Positions 40,698 through 52,316 of a DNA stretch of 64,000 nucleotides are shown here, piece by piece. Below the pieces are notes generated by a model. That model saw nothing but the letters and a program-made list of their open reading frames with translations. It was not told the DNA's origin and did no database searches. The position numbers were made by a program, and so were the translations under genes. Position 1 is the stretch's first letter. Each line of letters starts with the position of its first letter. The DNA lies in assembly GCF_024362695.1 (NCBI RefSeq), contig NW_026063254.1, forward strand, positions 558,001 through 622,000. The letters run 5' to 3'. This stretch comes from Pectinophora gossypiella (lineage: Eukaryota > Arthropoda > Insecta > Lepidoptera > Gelechiidae).

Positions 40698-43213
40698 CTA
40701 GCTGGTACCCGCGACTTCGTCTGCGTACTTTTAATTTGAATATTAAGGATTATATAAAAGGAACGGTATAGCATGTGATTAAAAGAGAGTAAGTAGGTAT
40801 ATTTAAAAAAAAATAAAAAATATCTGTTTACAGTCGTTATAAAGTACCTATGTATTCCATTGAGTGGCAGAAATTACCTAGGAATATTTATCGGTCCCTT
40901 ATGTCCAAGACACTTACAGGGGTCAGCGTCACGTTGTGTACAAAAATATTTTAAAATGACCTAATTTAAAACTTTTTTGTACACAACGTTTGCTATTTTG
41001 TTATTATTTGTTAAAATGTAGAAATTGTTTGGACTCGACACTCGCGAGCAGGCCACGTATACACCACGTGCGCTCCCCCACCACAAGACAGCGCCGTTGA
41101 CTGCCGCCACACTTCGGCGAATGTGCGCGACGACGAACGACGACCGACGGCAGTGGCGGCGATGCAGAGTATTCGTTAAAAGGAACTTTATCTACAAAAG
41201 CCAATTTTTTTTAACTTGATACACCCAAAACTACTAAATATCATGTTCCTAAGTTCAGTGGTTAATATTTTGTATACAAAAAGTTTGGCTTCGTAGTTCC
41301 CGTTCCGAATCCGTTCCGTTCCGTTCGAATTTCGGAAAATCCGTTTGTTGAAAAACTCTGCACATCCTAAGAGACCTACGTACCAAGTTTCATGGTTTTA
41401 TCTTCAAAAATGACGAATACCCATACAAACATTCAACCCGTATTTCACCCCCATACTGGTAAAAATTTCAAAATGCTTGAACAAACGATTTTTTGTTTGT
41501 TATTTAGTGCCTAAACACAAAATTTAATATTTTTATCTTGAAAAATGACGAACCTCATAAAAAATTTCAACACCTATTTCATCCCCTCAAAGATCGAATT
41601 TTCAAAAACGCTTTAACAAATTGTTTTTTTATTTCTTATCAAGTTCCTAAATATAAAGTTTCGTGGTTTTATCCCCAAAAATGACGAACTCCAATACAAA
41701 CTTTCAACCCTCATTTCACCCCCTCACTGGTCGAAATTTCAGCAACGCTAGAACAAATGTTTAATTATTTTTTATCAAGTGCTTAAATATAAAGTTTCAT
41801 GGATTTATATTTTAAAATTAAAATATCCCATACAAACTTTCAACCCCTATTTCAATCTCTTCGTCCCTTCTTTTCGCAATAAAAGGTATCCTATTTTCTT
41901 TCTCAGGGTCTAAAGATTGTCTGTGCCAAATTTAATCAAAATCGGTTGAGAGGTTTAAGCGGGAAAGCGTAACAGACAGACAGACAGACAGAGTTACTTT
42001 CGCATTTATAATTAGTAAGGATTATTAGTAAGGATTATTTTCCCTCGTGTCGTTGAATTTCGTTGACGAACTGATTACCTATCCGTTTCTTTGTCTAAAA
42101 TGAGTATTACCTTATTACTATGATTGATTACTGGGCTTAAAGTTCGTATAAATGTCTATCGAATTACCTCCTCAAGTTTAAAGCGTAGCTAGTCATGTAG
42201 TACTATATTAATTATGTGGTGTAAGTAATTAGATTTTATCTGTATGTAATGTAACAGTCAGTTGAATAAAAAAACTTATACAAATCAGATCAATTAATTG
42301 GCGTAATGTGATTCTAGAAAGAGTTTTAATGTTAATAGATAGCTAGCTATAGCTATGTGTAGGTTCCTGTAGGAATGAGATATAACTGTTTAATAAAGAC
42401 AGTTGCATCAAAATTTTATCATAAATTCCCTAAATTATGGCGCCTACCTACCCTCTAAGTTAGAAAAGTGATCAAATACTAACTTGAGGTCACTCAGTTT
42501 AAAAAAAAACATCGAAATCATTCCAGTAGCTATGGCGTCATGCGCTTCTTGACACGATCACGAAATCTAGATTTCCGCGGGAATGAGGTATTTTCCCGCC
42601 ATAAAAAGTAGCCTTTGTCCGTGCCTAAGATCCTATCTTTAAATTAACCAAGTCTTATAAAATTCCGTTCAGACGTTAAGGCGTGAATGAGGCAAACTTT
42701 TAAAACAAACAATTAAAAATCACTAACCTAGTTTTCTGTCTACTGCCTACGCCTTAAGTACGATAGCATAAATATTAATAGGCCATATCCTTTTCTAGAT
42801 TACTATCTATCAGCTAACTAAATTTAATCAAAATCCGTTGAGCCGTTTAGGCATGATAGACAAAACTCCCAGCAAAAACCATAAAAAAATCACTAACTCA
42901 ATTCAGTTTTCTGCCTACTTCCTACCCCCTAAGTACGATGACGTGATCAATTTGATCGTACAACCGTTTTTAGATAACCAACTATTACCTTACTAAATTT
43001 CATTAAAATCCGTTCAGCCGTTTAGACGTGAAAGAGCAAAAGTCCCAACAAAAACGACTACAAATCACTAAATCAATTTAGTTATCTGCCAACTGCCTAC
43101 CCCCTAAGAACGATGGCGTGATTATTTATAGCCTATGACCATTTCTAGGTTATCATCTATCACCATACCAAATTTCATCAAAATCCGTTGAGCCGTTTAG
43201 GCGTGAAAGAGTA

Positions 43214-43250
<37 letters not shown>

Positions 43251-43281
43251 GTTACTTTCGCATTTATAATATTAGTATGGA
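40698..43281 (-). mobile_element. A+C composite Helitron, complete, nested in LINE V ORF2
   Basis: The 3' end CTAG is at 40698-40701 with the GGTACCCGCGACTTCGTCTG hairpin side, and the 5' end ATTAGTATGGA at 43281. It is almost identical to 49764-52347 and belongs to the same subfamily as 24588-27171 (doubled internal start, CCCTCGTGTCGTTGAATTTC deletion variant). Confidence 0.9.
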
Positions 43282-43311
43282 TAATGTTTGGTTATTTAAT
43301 GATAAATCCAT
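43282..43311 (-). CDS. LINE V ORF2 first ten codons, beyond the Helitron
   Basis: ATG at 43311 reads MDLSLNNQTL and reaches the Helitron edge at a codon boundary; the same phase continues at 40697 with SYISCSSD. This fixes both the ORF2 start and the Helitron boundary (A^T). Confidence 0.7.
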
Positions 43312-43994
43312 AGTACATACTTATTATCAAATAAAAATAATAATATAAATTATATAATATATGTATAAATATAGTTAAAAAAAAATACAATAATATTAAA
43401 ACCTATATAAATAATTATAATTTAACAAATAATCTAAATACCCGCTAGCAGCCTGAAAGGTGAATAAAAACAAAAATTACAGCGTACAGAAGAAGACAGC
43501 GCACAACGGAACGTTTACACGAAAAAATAAAATAAAAAGTAGACATAAAAATAGAGTACATAAAATCAATCACAACTAATAAAAATGAAAAAATTAAAAT
43601 TATAAAAAAAAAAACTTAAAAAACCGTTACACAATAATAAGCGCAAGCGCGTTACAAAAAGCGCCCCACTGACAACGGGAAGCACACAAAAAAAAACGAG
43701 AACAACAGCTACAGGTGACACACAATAATTATTATAACCTAACATGCTATTCATCACCAATGTTAATAATTTATGAAATGGAGTTATCTACCTACTTAAT
43801 AAGTGAGGATTGTTTGCGAAAATGAATGCCAAAAACAAAAGGAAAGTAAACAAGCTACGCAACACAAGATACAATAAGGTAAGAATAAGAAACAGCCCAC
43901 AAAGATTATTACACAAAAATAGAAATAAAAAAGTAATGTGTTGTTGTGGTTGCATGTTTGGTAAATACATTATATTAAAAATATAAAATAAAAA
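43312..43994 (-). other. LINE V ORF1-ORF2 spacer
   Basis: Very AT-rich, A-rich on the plus strand, without a supported ORF; the minus ORFs at 43566-43760 and 43788-43970 are low-complexity. I see nothing else in it. Confidence 0.5.
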
Positions 43995-44710
43995 TTACTT
44001 TTTTGCAGCAGCAGAAGCAGCCCTCGTGCGCTTGGTGTACGGCAGCTTCGCGGAGGCATTGGTGGCCCTAGTGGACACTAGTGGGGAGGTCCTCGCAGCA
44101 GGCTGGCCAGCTGCAAACTCGACGCCACCGCCAGATACAGAAACCGAAGACTGACCGCCGTCCAACTTATCCAGGTCTTCAAACGACGATATCCTACGTC
44201 TACTGCCATCGTTCGCCTGCGCATAGATACGGCCCTCCCGAGTCCAGCACCTCCTAACTCCGAGTTTCTGGCGAGCCGCTGTAAACAACTTGTGACGCCT
44301 TTTAGTCAAGAATTCGGAGAGGGTCACACCAGTGTTCTTCAAGCCCACCTTATGCATCCAAGCTTCATCACGGACTCAATTGGTGAATTTTACTGCAATT
44401 GGTGAATTTTACTAGGATTGGTCGTGGCTTATCCTTAATGGTGTGACCCATACGGTGGGCTCGGTCAATGTCACCTGGCTTCATGTCTGGGAGCGATAAA
44501 TGCCGGCGAGCCATCCCAATCACCGCAGCGATGGAGTCCTCATCTTGCTCTTCAGGGACCCCGTGGATCAGCAACATATTACGCCTGCTCCGCATCTCCA
44601 GCCCATCACACTCAACCGTCAGGAGCTCCAACTGTTTCTGAATGGCTGTAAGAGCAGCCACAACAAAGGACCGGAACTGCCTGAAGTCCGCTGAAATTGT
44701 GTCCACCGTA
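43995..44710 (-). pseudogene. LINE V ORF1 (coiled coil plus RRM-type), 5'-truncated and frameshifted
   Basis: An L1-like nucleic-acid-binding ORF1. The part 44710-44378 has a helical segment (FRQFRSFVVAALTAIQKQLE), then RRM-like RRNMLLIHGVPEEQDEDSIA and DIDRAHRMGHTIKDKPRPIL. The part 44357-43995 has the C-terminal domain (GLKNTGVTLSEFLTKRRHKL; GVRRCWTREGRIYA) and a Ser/Ala/Arg-rich tail ending AASAAAKK. Between them a 19-bp tandem duplication (AATTGGTGAATTTTACT twice at about 44378-44414) shifts the frame. The N-terminus is missing at the LINE X junction. Confidence 0.75.
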
Positions 44711-44865
44711 TCAATCAATCAATCAATCATTTATTTGCCAGAATACAATTTACAAAAGATGGTAAGTATAGTATTACAGTAGGTCATAGTATTCAACCTT
44801 AACTAGGCATGCAAATATTTTAACAATTTGAAAACAAAACTTCCAATCATAATAAATTAAAAATT

Positions 44866-46140
44866 TTACGTTTTAAAAGACAAATAATCGTTTAAATTAT
44901 AAAAACAATTCTCCAACAACCAATTTGTCAATGTTTTCTTAAAACAGCTTCCTTCCAATGACTTCAGACAATCCGGTAGTTTATTATATATTAAAATACA
45001 TAAGTTAAAAACATTTTTTTCATAAATAAAACACCTGGAAGGGGGCTGATATAGCATGTCTTTATACTGTGCTCTAACATGTCTGTTTGAACGTTCTCTA
45101 CGGAGTTGGAATATATGTTGATTACATTTAACAAATAAGCATATATCCTTAATGTACATGCATGGCAAGGGCAAGATCCTAAACTTTTTGAAAAGAGGCC
45201 TGCAACTGTCCATAAATCGAGCATTTGCCAAAGCACGCACACATTTTTTCTGTAGCAAGAACACTCTATTAACCTCTACAGAATTGCCCCAAAGAATTAA
45301 CCCATAACTTAGTATGGACGAAACATAGCCATAGTAGGCAGTTAGTGCCGCCTCGCATGACACTGTCTGTTTCAATTTGCGCAGAGCAAAAACGAAACGG
45401 TTCAACCTTTTGCAAACAGAATCAACATGGGTTTTCCAATTAAGATGCTTATCCAAATTTAATCCCAAAAATTTAATATTGTTAACTTCACTTAAGCGGT
45501 TATTATTGTAACTTATATGTAAAGAGAGAGGTGATGTTCTGTAGGATAAAAATTGCATTATATTAGTCTTATCAATATTAACTTTAAGATTATTTAACTT
45601 GAGCCAATTAATTACATTTTCTATTGCAATGTTAATATCATCCTGAAATAAGTCCTTACTATGCGATTTTACAAGTAGAGTTGTGTCGTCAGCAAAAAGA
45701 AAGCATTTATGTGTCGTCTCATCTGGCAAGTCATTGATATATATTAAAAACAACAATGGGCCAAGAACACTACCCTGAGGAACTCCAGATCCATTGTGAA
45801 GTAACTGTGACCTATAACACATTTTAGTAAATGGTGCTCGCGATCCAGGCTTCGATTGATTCGTTAATCTTGATATTTCTACACATTGACTTCTATTTTT
45901 GAGATAACTCTGAATCCATAAAAATGCCTGACCTCTAATACCATATCTTTCCAATTTAGCCAACAATCGATCATGGTTAACAAAATCAAATGCTTTGCTC
46001 ATGTCTAAAAATATAGAGACGATAGGAGTCTTTTCATTAAGACTTTCAGTTATATATTTGATAAGATTAAAGCAAGCAAGGGTGGTCGAGGATTTTTTGC
46101 GAAAACCAAATTGATTTGAATGTAAAATATTGTGTTTAAC
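44866..46140 (-). CDS. LINE X ORF2, reverse transcriptase C-terminal half
   Basis: The frame starts right at the LINE Y tail with KHNILHSNQFGFRKKSSTTL, then IVSIFLDMSKAFDFVNHDRL (motif A), GSGVPQGSVLGPLLFLIYIN, catalytic FLFADDTTLLV, LGLNLDKHLNWKTHV, and the thumb and C-terminal region ending NDYLSFKT at 44866. About 424 codons without a lesion. It continues the RT N-terminal part at 49068-49708. Confidence 0.9.
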   Translation of the reverse strand, partial: VKHNILHSNQFGFRKKSSTTLACFNLIKYITESLNEKTPIVSIFLDMSKAFDFVNHDRLLAKLERYGIRGQAFLWIQSYLKNRSQCVEISRLTNQSKPGSRAPFTKMCYRSQLLHNGSGVPQGSVLGPLLFLIYINDLPDETTHKCFLFADDTTLLVKSHSKDLFQDDINIAIENVINWLKLNNLKVNIDKTNIMQFLSYRTSPLSLHISYNNNRLSEVNNIKFLGLNLDKHLNWKTHVDSVCKRLNRFVFALRKLKQTVSCEAALTAYYGYVSSILSYGLILWGNSVEVNRVFLLQKKCVRALANARFMDSCRPLFKKFRILPLPCMYIKDICLFVKCNQHIFQLRRERSNRHVRAQYKDMLYQPPSRCFIYEKNVFNLCILIYNKLPDCLKSLEGSCFKKTLTNWLLENCFYNLNDYLSFKT

Positions 46141-46437
46141 TAATAAATAAATAAATAAATAAATAAAGCTTTATTTTCTCCCACACAGACAGATTAACAA
46201 ACAACATAACGACATAACAAAGGCATAACTATAACATCTGTGTGAGAGACTGGTGTCTGTACTAGGATGCCCTGTATGACAGATCACCAGCCTCTCCACA
46301 CTCCAAATCAGGTGCTAGGTATTTTATTATGTTTAAGTTACAGTTTGAATTATAGACTGTATACAATAATAAGACTGGGATAGTTTTTTATAAGTACCTA
46401 TTAGAAATAAGAAAAGGTTAAAGAACGTTCGGCATGC

Positions 46438-46470
<33 letters not shown>

Positions 46471-46580
46471 TGTGTGTGTGTGTGTGTGTGTGGGTTAGCC
46501 CTACGACTTACATCTTGGGTTCGGAAGATGCTATAAGAGCATCTTCCACTAACTATCCATTACGAGTGTGTGTGTGTGTG
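46438..46580. repeat. (GT)n microsatellites in the LINE Y 3' UTR
   Basis: GT repeats at about 46439-46492 and 46566-46580 flank a short palindromic segment with AGATGCTATAAGAGCATCTT. They lie just downstream of the ORF stop. Confidence 0.85.
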
Positions 46581-49067
46581 TCATGACATCACAAGAAGTA
46601 ACTCTTCTGTTTCGCTATAATCCAGGGATTTTAGCCAGCTCGTTAAACAAATTTTGCACTTATGCTTCGTTAATGAGTAAATGTCCATTTTTTTATTTAT
46701 TTTGTTGTATAAGTAAGGGCCAAGAAAACCAATAAATTTATGTGAAAAAGCAGTTAACCAGATCGTTGATGTTGGACAGATATTGTTTTTGACGCGTTTG
46801 TTTACCATCACTGTCGGATCATACGCGAGACTAGTGTGAGTCCTAAGGACAGCATTGAGTATAAATAGCTGTCGTACAGTTAGGACATCACTTAAAATAT
46901 ACAAGTCTTTGGTGGGGAAAAGGAATGGCAAATTTTTGCTAACTTTTAAGACAGCTCTTTGGGCTCTCTCGACTGTTATTAAACTGGTTTTTGCAGCACC
47001 ACCCCAAACGGTTATGCAATAGGTTAAAATAGATTGGCATAATGCCAGGTAAACCATTTTGATGATTTCTTTGTCAGCAATGCCACGTAGGTTTTTAAAA
47101 ATGTAAATTAATTTGCGTGTCCTAGAGGTAAGAAGGTCAATGTGAAAATTGAAGTTGAGTAGATTGTCTAAGACAACACCTAAGTACTTGATGTTAGTGG
47201 TAGATTTGAGACTAGGACAATGGCAAGGACCGACGAGATCACACGAATGGGCAAAGATAGTGTTATTCGTTAAGTCTTCAGGGGGGATTTTTCTGATGGA
47301 GAATGTCATGTATTTGGTTTTATCCACATTAAGGGTCAGGATGTTATCTTTGAGCCAAGTAGAAACGGTATTGAATCCAGTCTGCGCGGCAGTGAAAGCT
47401 TCGTGCCATGAATCGCCATGAAAGATGAGGGCTGTATCATCAGCGAAAGTTACTATTTTGCCATTTGCAAGGCTGAGGTTACATAGATGATTCATGTAAA
47501 TCAAGAATAAAGTGGGACCAAGAACACTCCCCTGGGGGACACCATGATCTATAGGCATGTCATCGCTCACATCGTCATATATCCTTACCCTCTGTTGCCT
47601 ATTCGTCAGATAGTCCTTAAATAACTGGTGTTGAACACCCCTAATGCCTATTCTCTCAAGTTTATCGAGAAGGATTGGGACACAGACTGTGTCAAATGCC
47701 TTGGCCAAGTCCAGGAATACTGCCACAACCTTAGATTTTGCATTCAGTTTGGTAACTACATGATCGATCAACTCATGGACAGCATCACTAGTAGAAATTC
47801 CGGATCTGAATCCAAACTGGGAATTGGAAATAATTTTTTGGCTCTCAAGGTATCTGACAAGTCTTTTGTTTAGGAGTTTTTCCATTACTTTTGATAAAGT
47901 AGGTAAAATCGAAATAGGCCTATAATTATTCACTGAGTCCCTGGCACCACCTTTAAATATCGGAATAACCTCAGCCTGTTTGAATGGATCAGGGAAGACA
48001 CCGGATGCAAAGCCTAAGTTAATTATATATGTAAGGGATGGTGTGATGTACTGGTGGTATCTTTTTAATAATCCTGCGGAGATGTTATCACGACCTACAG
48101 TGGAGTCCTTTCTTAGATTTAATATTGTGTTGCGAACCTCAGTTTCATCAGTCGGTTCAAGAAAGAAGGATTCAATTGGTGGTGGTTCTGTAGTACTTGG
48201 GCACATAGTAGGGTTGGGTTCAATTTTCTCTGCTAGTGTTTTACCAATGCTGACAAAAAAGCTGTTTACTTTGTTTATTGAATTTACAGGATTAGAAGGG
48301 GCTATTAGTTCTATGGCTGGGTTACTACGGTTGGTCATAGCTGTAACAGTTTTGACAGAGTCCCAAAGCTTTTTAGTACTGGTATTTGCTGCCTTTTTAA
48401 TTAGATCTCTTTCGTAGTCTCTCTTCAGTTTTTTGAGTAGCCAATTGCAGTAGTTCCTATACCTTTTATATGTAGTAGTGATTGTTTCATTGGCCGGATT
48501 TTTTTTTGATTTCAGATGGAGTTTATCTCTATTTTTCATACATTTTAATAGCCCAGTAGTTATCCACGGTTTAGTGATTCTCTTGCGGTTAGGAACTTTT
48601 ATTATTTTGGTGTTAGCTATAATCTTTGAGTTTAGTTCATTTAACAATAGGGCGGTAGCCAGGTTAGCATCCTTTGCCGAGAATACTGACTCAAAGCATA
48701 GCAGCTGCACGTCATTATCAAGTCCAACGAAGTCAATTTTTTTCGTAGCAGTATATTTATTAGAAGTTTTATGGTTGTTTTCAATTATAAGTATGATCGT
48801 GTCATGATCGGTGACTGACGTTTTAGCAACAAAACAATATGTTAGGTGTTTAGTTTTAATCAGTGCATGATCTAAGCACGTTTTAGTATGTGTCGGCAGG
48901 GTATGGGCAGGCAACATACTGTGAGATGCTAATAGGTTTAGGTAGGCATTAGAGTTGACGTCTGAGTTATTGGGCACAATATCCACATTAATATCACCAA
49001 TTATGATGATATTGTTATATCGGTTCAAACTAGCGAGCAGGTCATTTAACGATTGTAGGAAGGGATT
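46581..49067 (-). CDS. LINE Y ORF2: partial endonuclease plus reverse transcriptase
   Basis: About 828 codons. It starts within the APE domain (NIIIIGDINVDIVPNNSD), with SVTDHDTIILII near the end of the domain. RT motifs are PDPFKQAEVIPIFKGGARDS, NNYRPISILPTLSKVMEKL, FGFRSGISTSDA, VAVFLDLAKAFDTV (motif A), DHGVPQGSVLGPTLFLIYMN and catalytic VTFADDTALIF. The C-terminus ends SETEELLLVMS. No stop or frameshift. The frame happens to be in phase with the LINE X codons upstream (49068-49517), which gives a 978-codon chimeric ORF that is not a natural protein. Confidence 0.9.
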   Translation of the reverse strand, partial: NPFLQSLNDLLASLNRYNNIIIIGDINVDIVPNNSDVNSNAYLNLLASHSMLPAHTLPTHTKTCLDHALIKTKHLTYCFVAKTSVTDHDTIILIIENNHKTSNKYTATKKIDFVGLDNDVQLLCFESVFSAKDANLATALLLNELNSKIIANTKIIKVPNRKRITKPWITTGLLKCMKNRDKLHLKSKKNPANETITTTYKRYRNYCNWLLKKLKRDYERDLIKKAANTSTKKLWDSVKTVTAMTNRSNPAIELIAPSNPVNSINKVNSFFVSIGKTLAEKIEPNPTMCPSTTEPPPIESFFLEPTDETEVRNTILNLRKDSTVGRDNISAGLLKRYHQYITPSLTYIINLGFASGVFPDPFKQAEVIPIFKGGARDSVNNYRPISILPTLSKVMEKLLNKRLVRYLESQKIISNSQFGFRSGISTSDAVHELIDHVVTKLNAKSKVVAVFLDLAKAFDTVCVPILLDKLERIGIRGVQHQLFKDYLTNRQQRVRIYDDVSDDMPIDHGVPQGSVLGPTLFLIYMNHLCNLSLANGKIVTFADDTALIFHGDSWHEAFTAAQTGFNTVSTWLKDNILTLNVDKTKYMTFSIRKIPPEDLTNNTIFAHSCDLVGPCHCPSLKSTTNIKYLGVVLDNLLNFNFHIDLLTSRTRKLIYIFKNLRGIADKEIIKMVYLALCQSILTYCITVWGGAAKTSLITVERAQRAVLKVSKNLPFLFPTKDLYILSDVLTVRQLFILNAVLRTHTSLAYDPTVMVNKRVKNNICPTSTIWLTAFSHKFIGFLGPYLYNKINKKMDIYSLTKHKCKICLTSWLKSLDYSETEELLLVMS

Positions 49068-49708
49068 TGTAAGTAAGAAACTATTTAGTCTGGACAACAT
49101 TGCTTTTTCAAATATTTTAGAAAATACTGATAGTATCGACACTGGCCTGTAATTGTTTTGATCTGTCCTATCCCCTTTTTTGTACAATGGCTTAACTACC
49201 GCTATTTTTAGCCTATCAGGAAATGAACCTTGAATAAAAGACAGGTTAATAATGTATGACAATGGTCGACATATACAATCAGCACACGATTTTATTATTT
49301 TGGTAATTATCCCATCATAACCGCTAACTTTGCTATTTCTTAAACTCATTATTATATTAAAAGTCTCTTTCTCATCAGCAGGTATTAGATATATCGTATG
49401 GGGATTTATGGATGTAGCTATAGAACTTTGAGCATTATACGTTTTATTAGTGCATGTTAAATTAATAAAATAGGAATTCAGAGAATTGCAAATGTCAAGT
49501 GAATTAGTAAATGTCAAATTATTAAAATTTAATTTACTAATCCCATTATTAATATTTGGATTAGATAAAGTCGATGATATTGTTCTCCAGGTCGCTATAC
49601 ATTTATTTTTACTATTTTTAATGAACTTTACATTATCATTTCTTTGGGCTGTCCGTATACATTTTTTTAAGATAATTTTATAGTTATTAAATTGAGTTTT
49701 ATTTAATA
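49068..49708 (-). CDS. LINE X ORF2, reverse transcriptase N-terminal part
   Basis: The frame reads through NSINNYKIILKKCIRTAQRN, SLDICNSLNSYFINLTCTNK, VSGYDGIITKIIKSCADCIC, IQGSFPDRLKIAVVKPLYKK and NNYRPVSILSVFSKIFEKAM to LSRLNSFLL, where LINE Y begins. About 213 codons; RT domain motifs 0 to 2. It joins 54898 (upstream) and 46140 (downstream) in phase. Confidence 0.85.
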
Positions 49709-52279
49709 CTAGCTGGTACCCGCGACTTCGTCTGCGTACTTTTAATTTGAATATTATGGATTACTAGCTGGTACCCGCGACTTCGTCTGCGTACTTTTAA
49801 TTTGAATATTAAGGATTATATAAAAGGAACGGTATAGCATGTGATTAAAAGAGAGTAAGTAGGTATATTTAAAAAAAAATAAAAAATATCTGTTTACAGT
49901 CGTTATAAAGTACCTATGTATTCCATTGAGTGGCAGAAATTACCTAGGAATATTTATCGGTCCCTTATGTCCAAGACACTTACAGGGGTCAGCGTCACGT
50001 TGTGTACAAAAATATTTTAAAATGACCTAATTTAAAACTTTTTTGTACACAACGTTTGCTATTTTGTTATTATTTGTTAAAATGTAGAAATTGTTTGGAC
50101 TCGACACTCGCGAGCAGGCCACGTATACACCACGTGCGCTCCCCCACCACAAGACAGCGCCGTTGACTGCCGCCACACTTCGGCGAATGTGCGCGACGAC
50201 GAACGACGACCGACGGCAGTGGCGGCGATGCAGAGTATTCGTTAAAAGGAACTTTATCTACAAAAGCCAATTTTTTTTAACTTGATACACCCAAAACTAC
50301 TAAATATCATGTTCCTAAGTTCAGTGGTTAATATTTTGTATACAAAAAGTTTGGCTTCGTAGTTCCCGTTCCGAATCCGTTCCGTTCCGTTCGAATTTCG
50401 GAAAATCCGTTTGTTGAAAAACTCTGCACATCCTAAGAGACCTACGTACCAAGTTTCATGGTTTTATCTTCAAAAATGACGAATACCCATACAAACATTC
50501 AACCCGTATTTCACCCCCATACTGGTAAAAATTTCAAAATGCTTGAACAAACGATTTTTTGTTTGTTATTTAGTGCCTAAACACAAAATTTAATATTTTT
50601 ATCTTGAAAAATGACGAACCTCATAAAAAATTTCAACACCTATTTCATCCCCTCAAAGATCGAATTTTCAAAAACGCTTTAACAAATTGTTTTTTTATTT
50701 CTTATCAAGTTCCTAAATATAAAGTTTCGTGGTTTTATCCCCAAAAATGACGAACTCCAATACAAACTTTCAACCCTCATTTCACCCCCTCACTGGTCGA
50801 AATTTCAGCAACGCTAGAACAAATGTTTAATTATTTTTTATCAAGTGCTTAAATATAAAGTTTCATGGATTTATATTTTAAAATTAAAATATCCCATACA
50901 AACTTTCAACCCCTATTTCAATCTCTTCGTCCCTTCTTTTCGCAATAAAAGGTATCCTATTTTCTTTCTCAGGGTCTAAAGATTGTCTGTGCCAAATTTA
51001 ATCAAAATCGGTTGAGAGGTTTAAGCGGGAAAGCGTAACAGACAGACAGACAGACAGAGTTACTTTCGCATTTATAATTAGTAAGGATTATTAGTAAGGA
51101 TTATTTTCCCTCGTGTCGTTGAATTTCGTTGACGAACTGATTACCTATCCGTTTCTTTGTCTAAAATGAGTATTACCTTATTACTATGATTGATTACTGG
51201 GCTTAAAGTTCGTATAAATGTCTATCGAATTACCTCCTCAAGTTTAAAGCGTAGCTAGTCATGTAGTACTATATTAATTATGTGGTGTAAGTAATTAGAT
51301 TTTATCTGTATGTAATGTAACAGTCAGTTGAATAAAAAAACTTATACAAATCAGATCAATTAATTGGCGTAATGTGATTCTAGAAAGAGTTTTAATGTTA
51401 ATAGATAGCTAGCTATAGCTATGTGTAGGTTCCTGTAGGAATGAGATATAACTGTTTAATAAAGACAGTTGCATCAAAATTTTATCATAAATTCCCTAAA
51501 TTATGGCGCCTACCTACCCTCTAAGTTAGAAAAGTGATCAAATACTAACTTGAGGTCACTCAGTTTAAAAAAAAACATCGAAATCATTCCAGTAGCTATG
51601 GCGTCATGCGCTTCTTGACACGATCACGAAATCTAGATTTCCGCGGGAATGAGGTATTTTCCCGCCATAAAAAGTAGCCTTTGTCCGTGCCTAAGATCCT
51701 ATCTTTAAATTAACCAAGTCTTATAAAATTCCGTTCAGACGTTAAGGCGTGAATGAGGCAAACTTTTAAAACAAACAATTAAAAATCACTAACCTAGTTT
51801 TCTGTCTACTGCCTACGCCTTAAGTACGATAGCATAAATATTAATAGGCCATATCCTTTTCTAGATTACTATCTATCAGCTAACTAAATTTAATCAAAAT
51901 CCGTTGAGCCGTTTAGGCATGATAGACAAAACTCCCAGCAAAAACCATAAAAAAATCACTAACTCAATTCAGTTTTCTGCCTACTTCCTACCCCCTAAGT
52001 ACGATGACGTGATCAATTTGATCGTACAACCGTTTTTAGATAACCAACTATTATCTTACTAAATTTCATTAAAATCCGTTCAGCCGTTTAGACGTGAAAG
52101 AGCAAAAGTCCCAACAAAAACGACTACAAATCACTAAATCAATTTAGTTATCTGCCAACTGCCTACCCCCTAAGAACGATGGCGTGATTATTTATAGCCT
52201 ATGACCATTTCTAGGTTATCATCTATCACCATACCAAATTTCATCAAAATCCGTTGAGCCGTTTAGGCGTGAAAGAGTA

Positions 52280-52316
<37 letters not shown>

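Larger units (their letters stand above)
37684..44710 (-). mobile_element. LINE V (L2/CR1-group), nearly complete, with TA-repeat tail
   Basis: On the minus strand: a 5'-truncated ORF1 (44710-43995), a spacer of about 680 bp, ORF2 (43311-37761, with a Helitron at 40698-43281) and a short 3' UTR ending in a TATATATA run at about 37684-37694. Its 5' edge at 44710 coincides with the 3' tail of LINE X; no continuation is seen beyond LINE X, so it is probably 5'-truncated. Confidence 0.8.
46141..49067 (-). mobile_element. LINE Y, 5'-truncated, inside LINE X RT, with (TTTA)n tail
   Basis: The tail on the minus strand is a TTTA repeat (plus strand AATA units at 46141-46167) preceded by AATAAAGC. 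TTACTTA before and TTAGTTA after the element look like a 7-bp target duplication with one change. The 3' UTR (46142-46580) holds two GT-repeat tracts. The 5' end starts inside the endonuclease domain. Confidence 0.85.

Noticed and set aside
49709..49763. Minimal 55-bp Helitron or tandem duplicated 3' end
   Set aside because: It matches the missing 3' terminus of the outer Helitron interrupted by 49764-52347, so nesting explains it.
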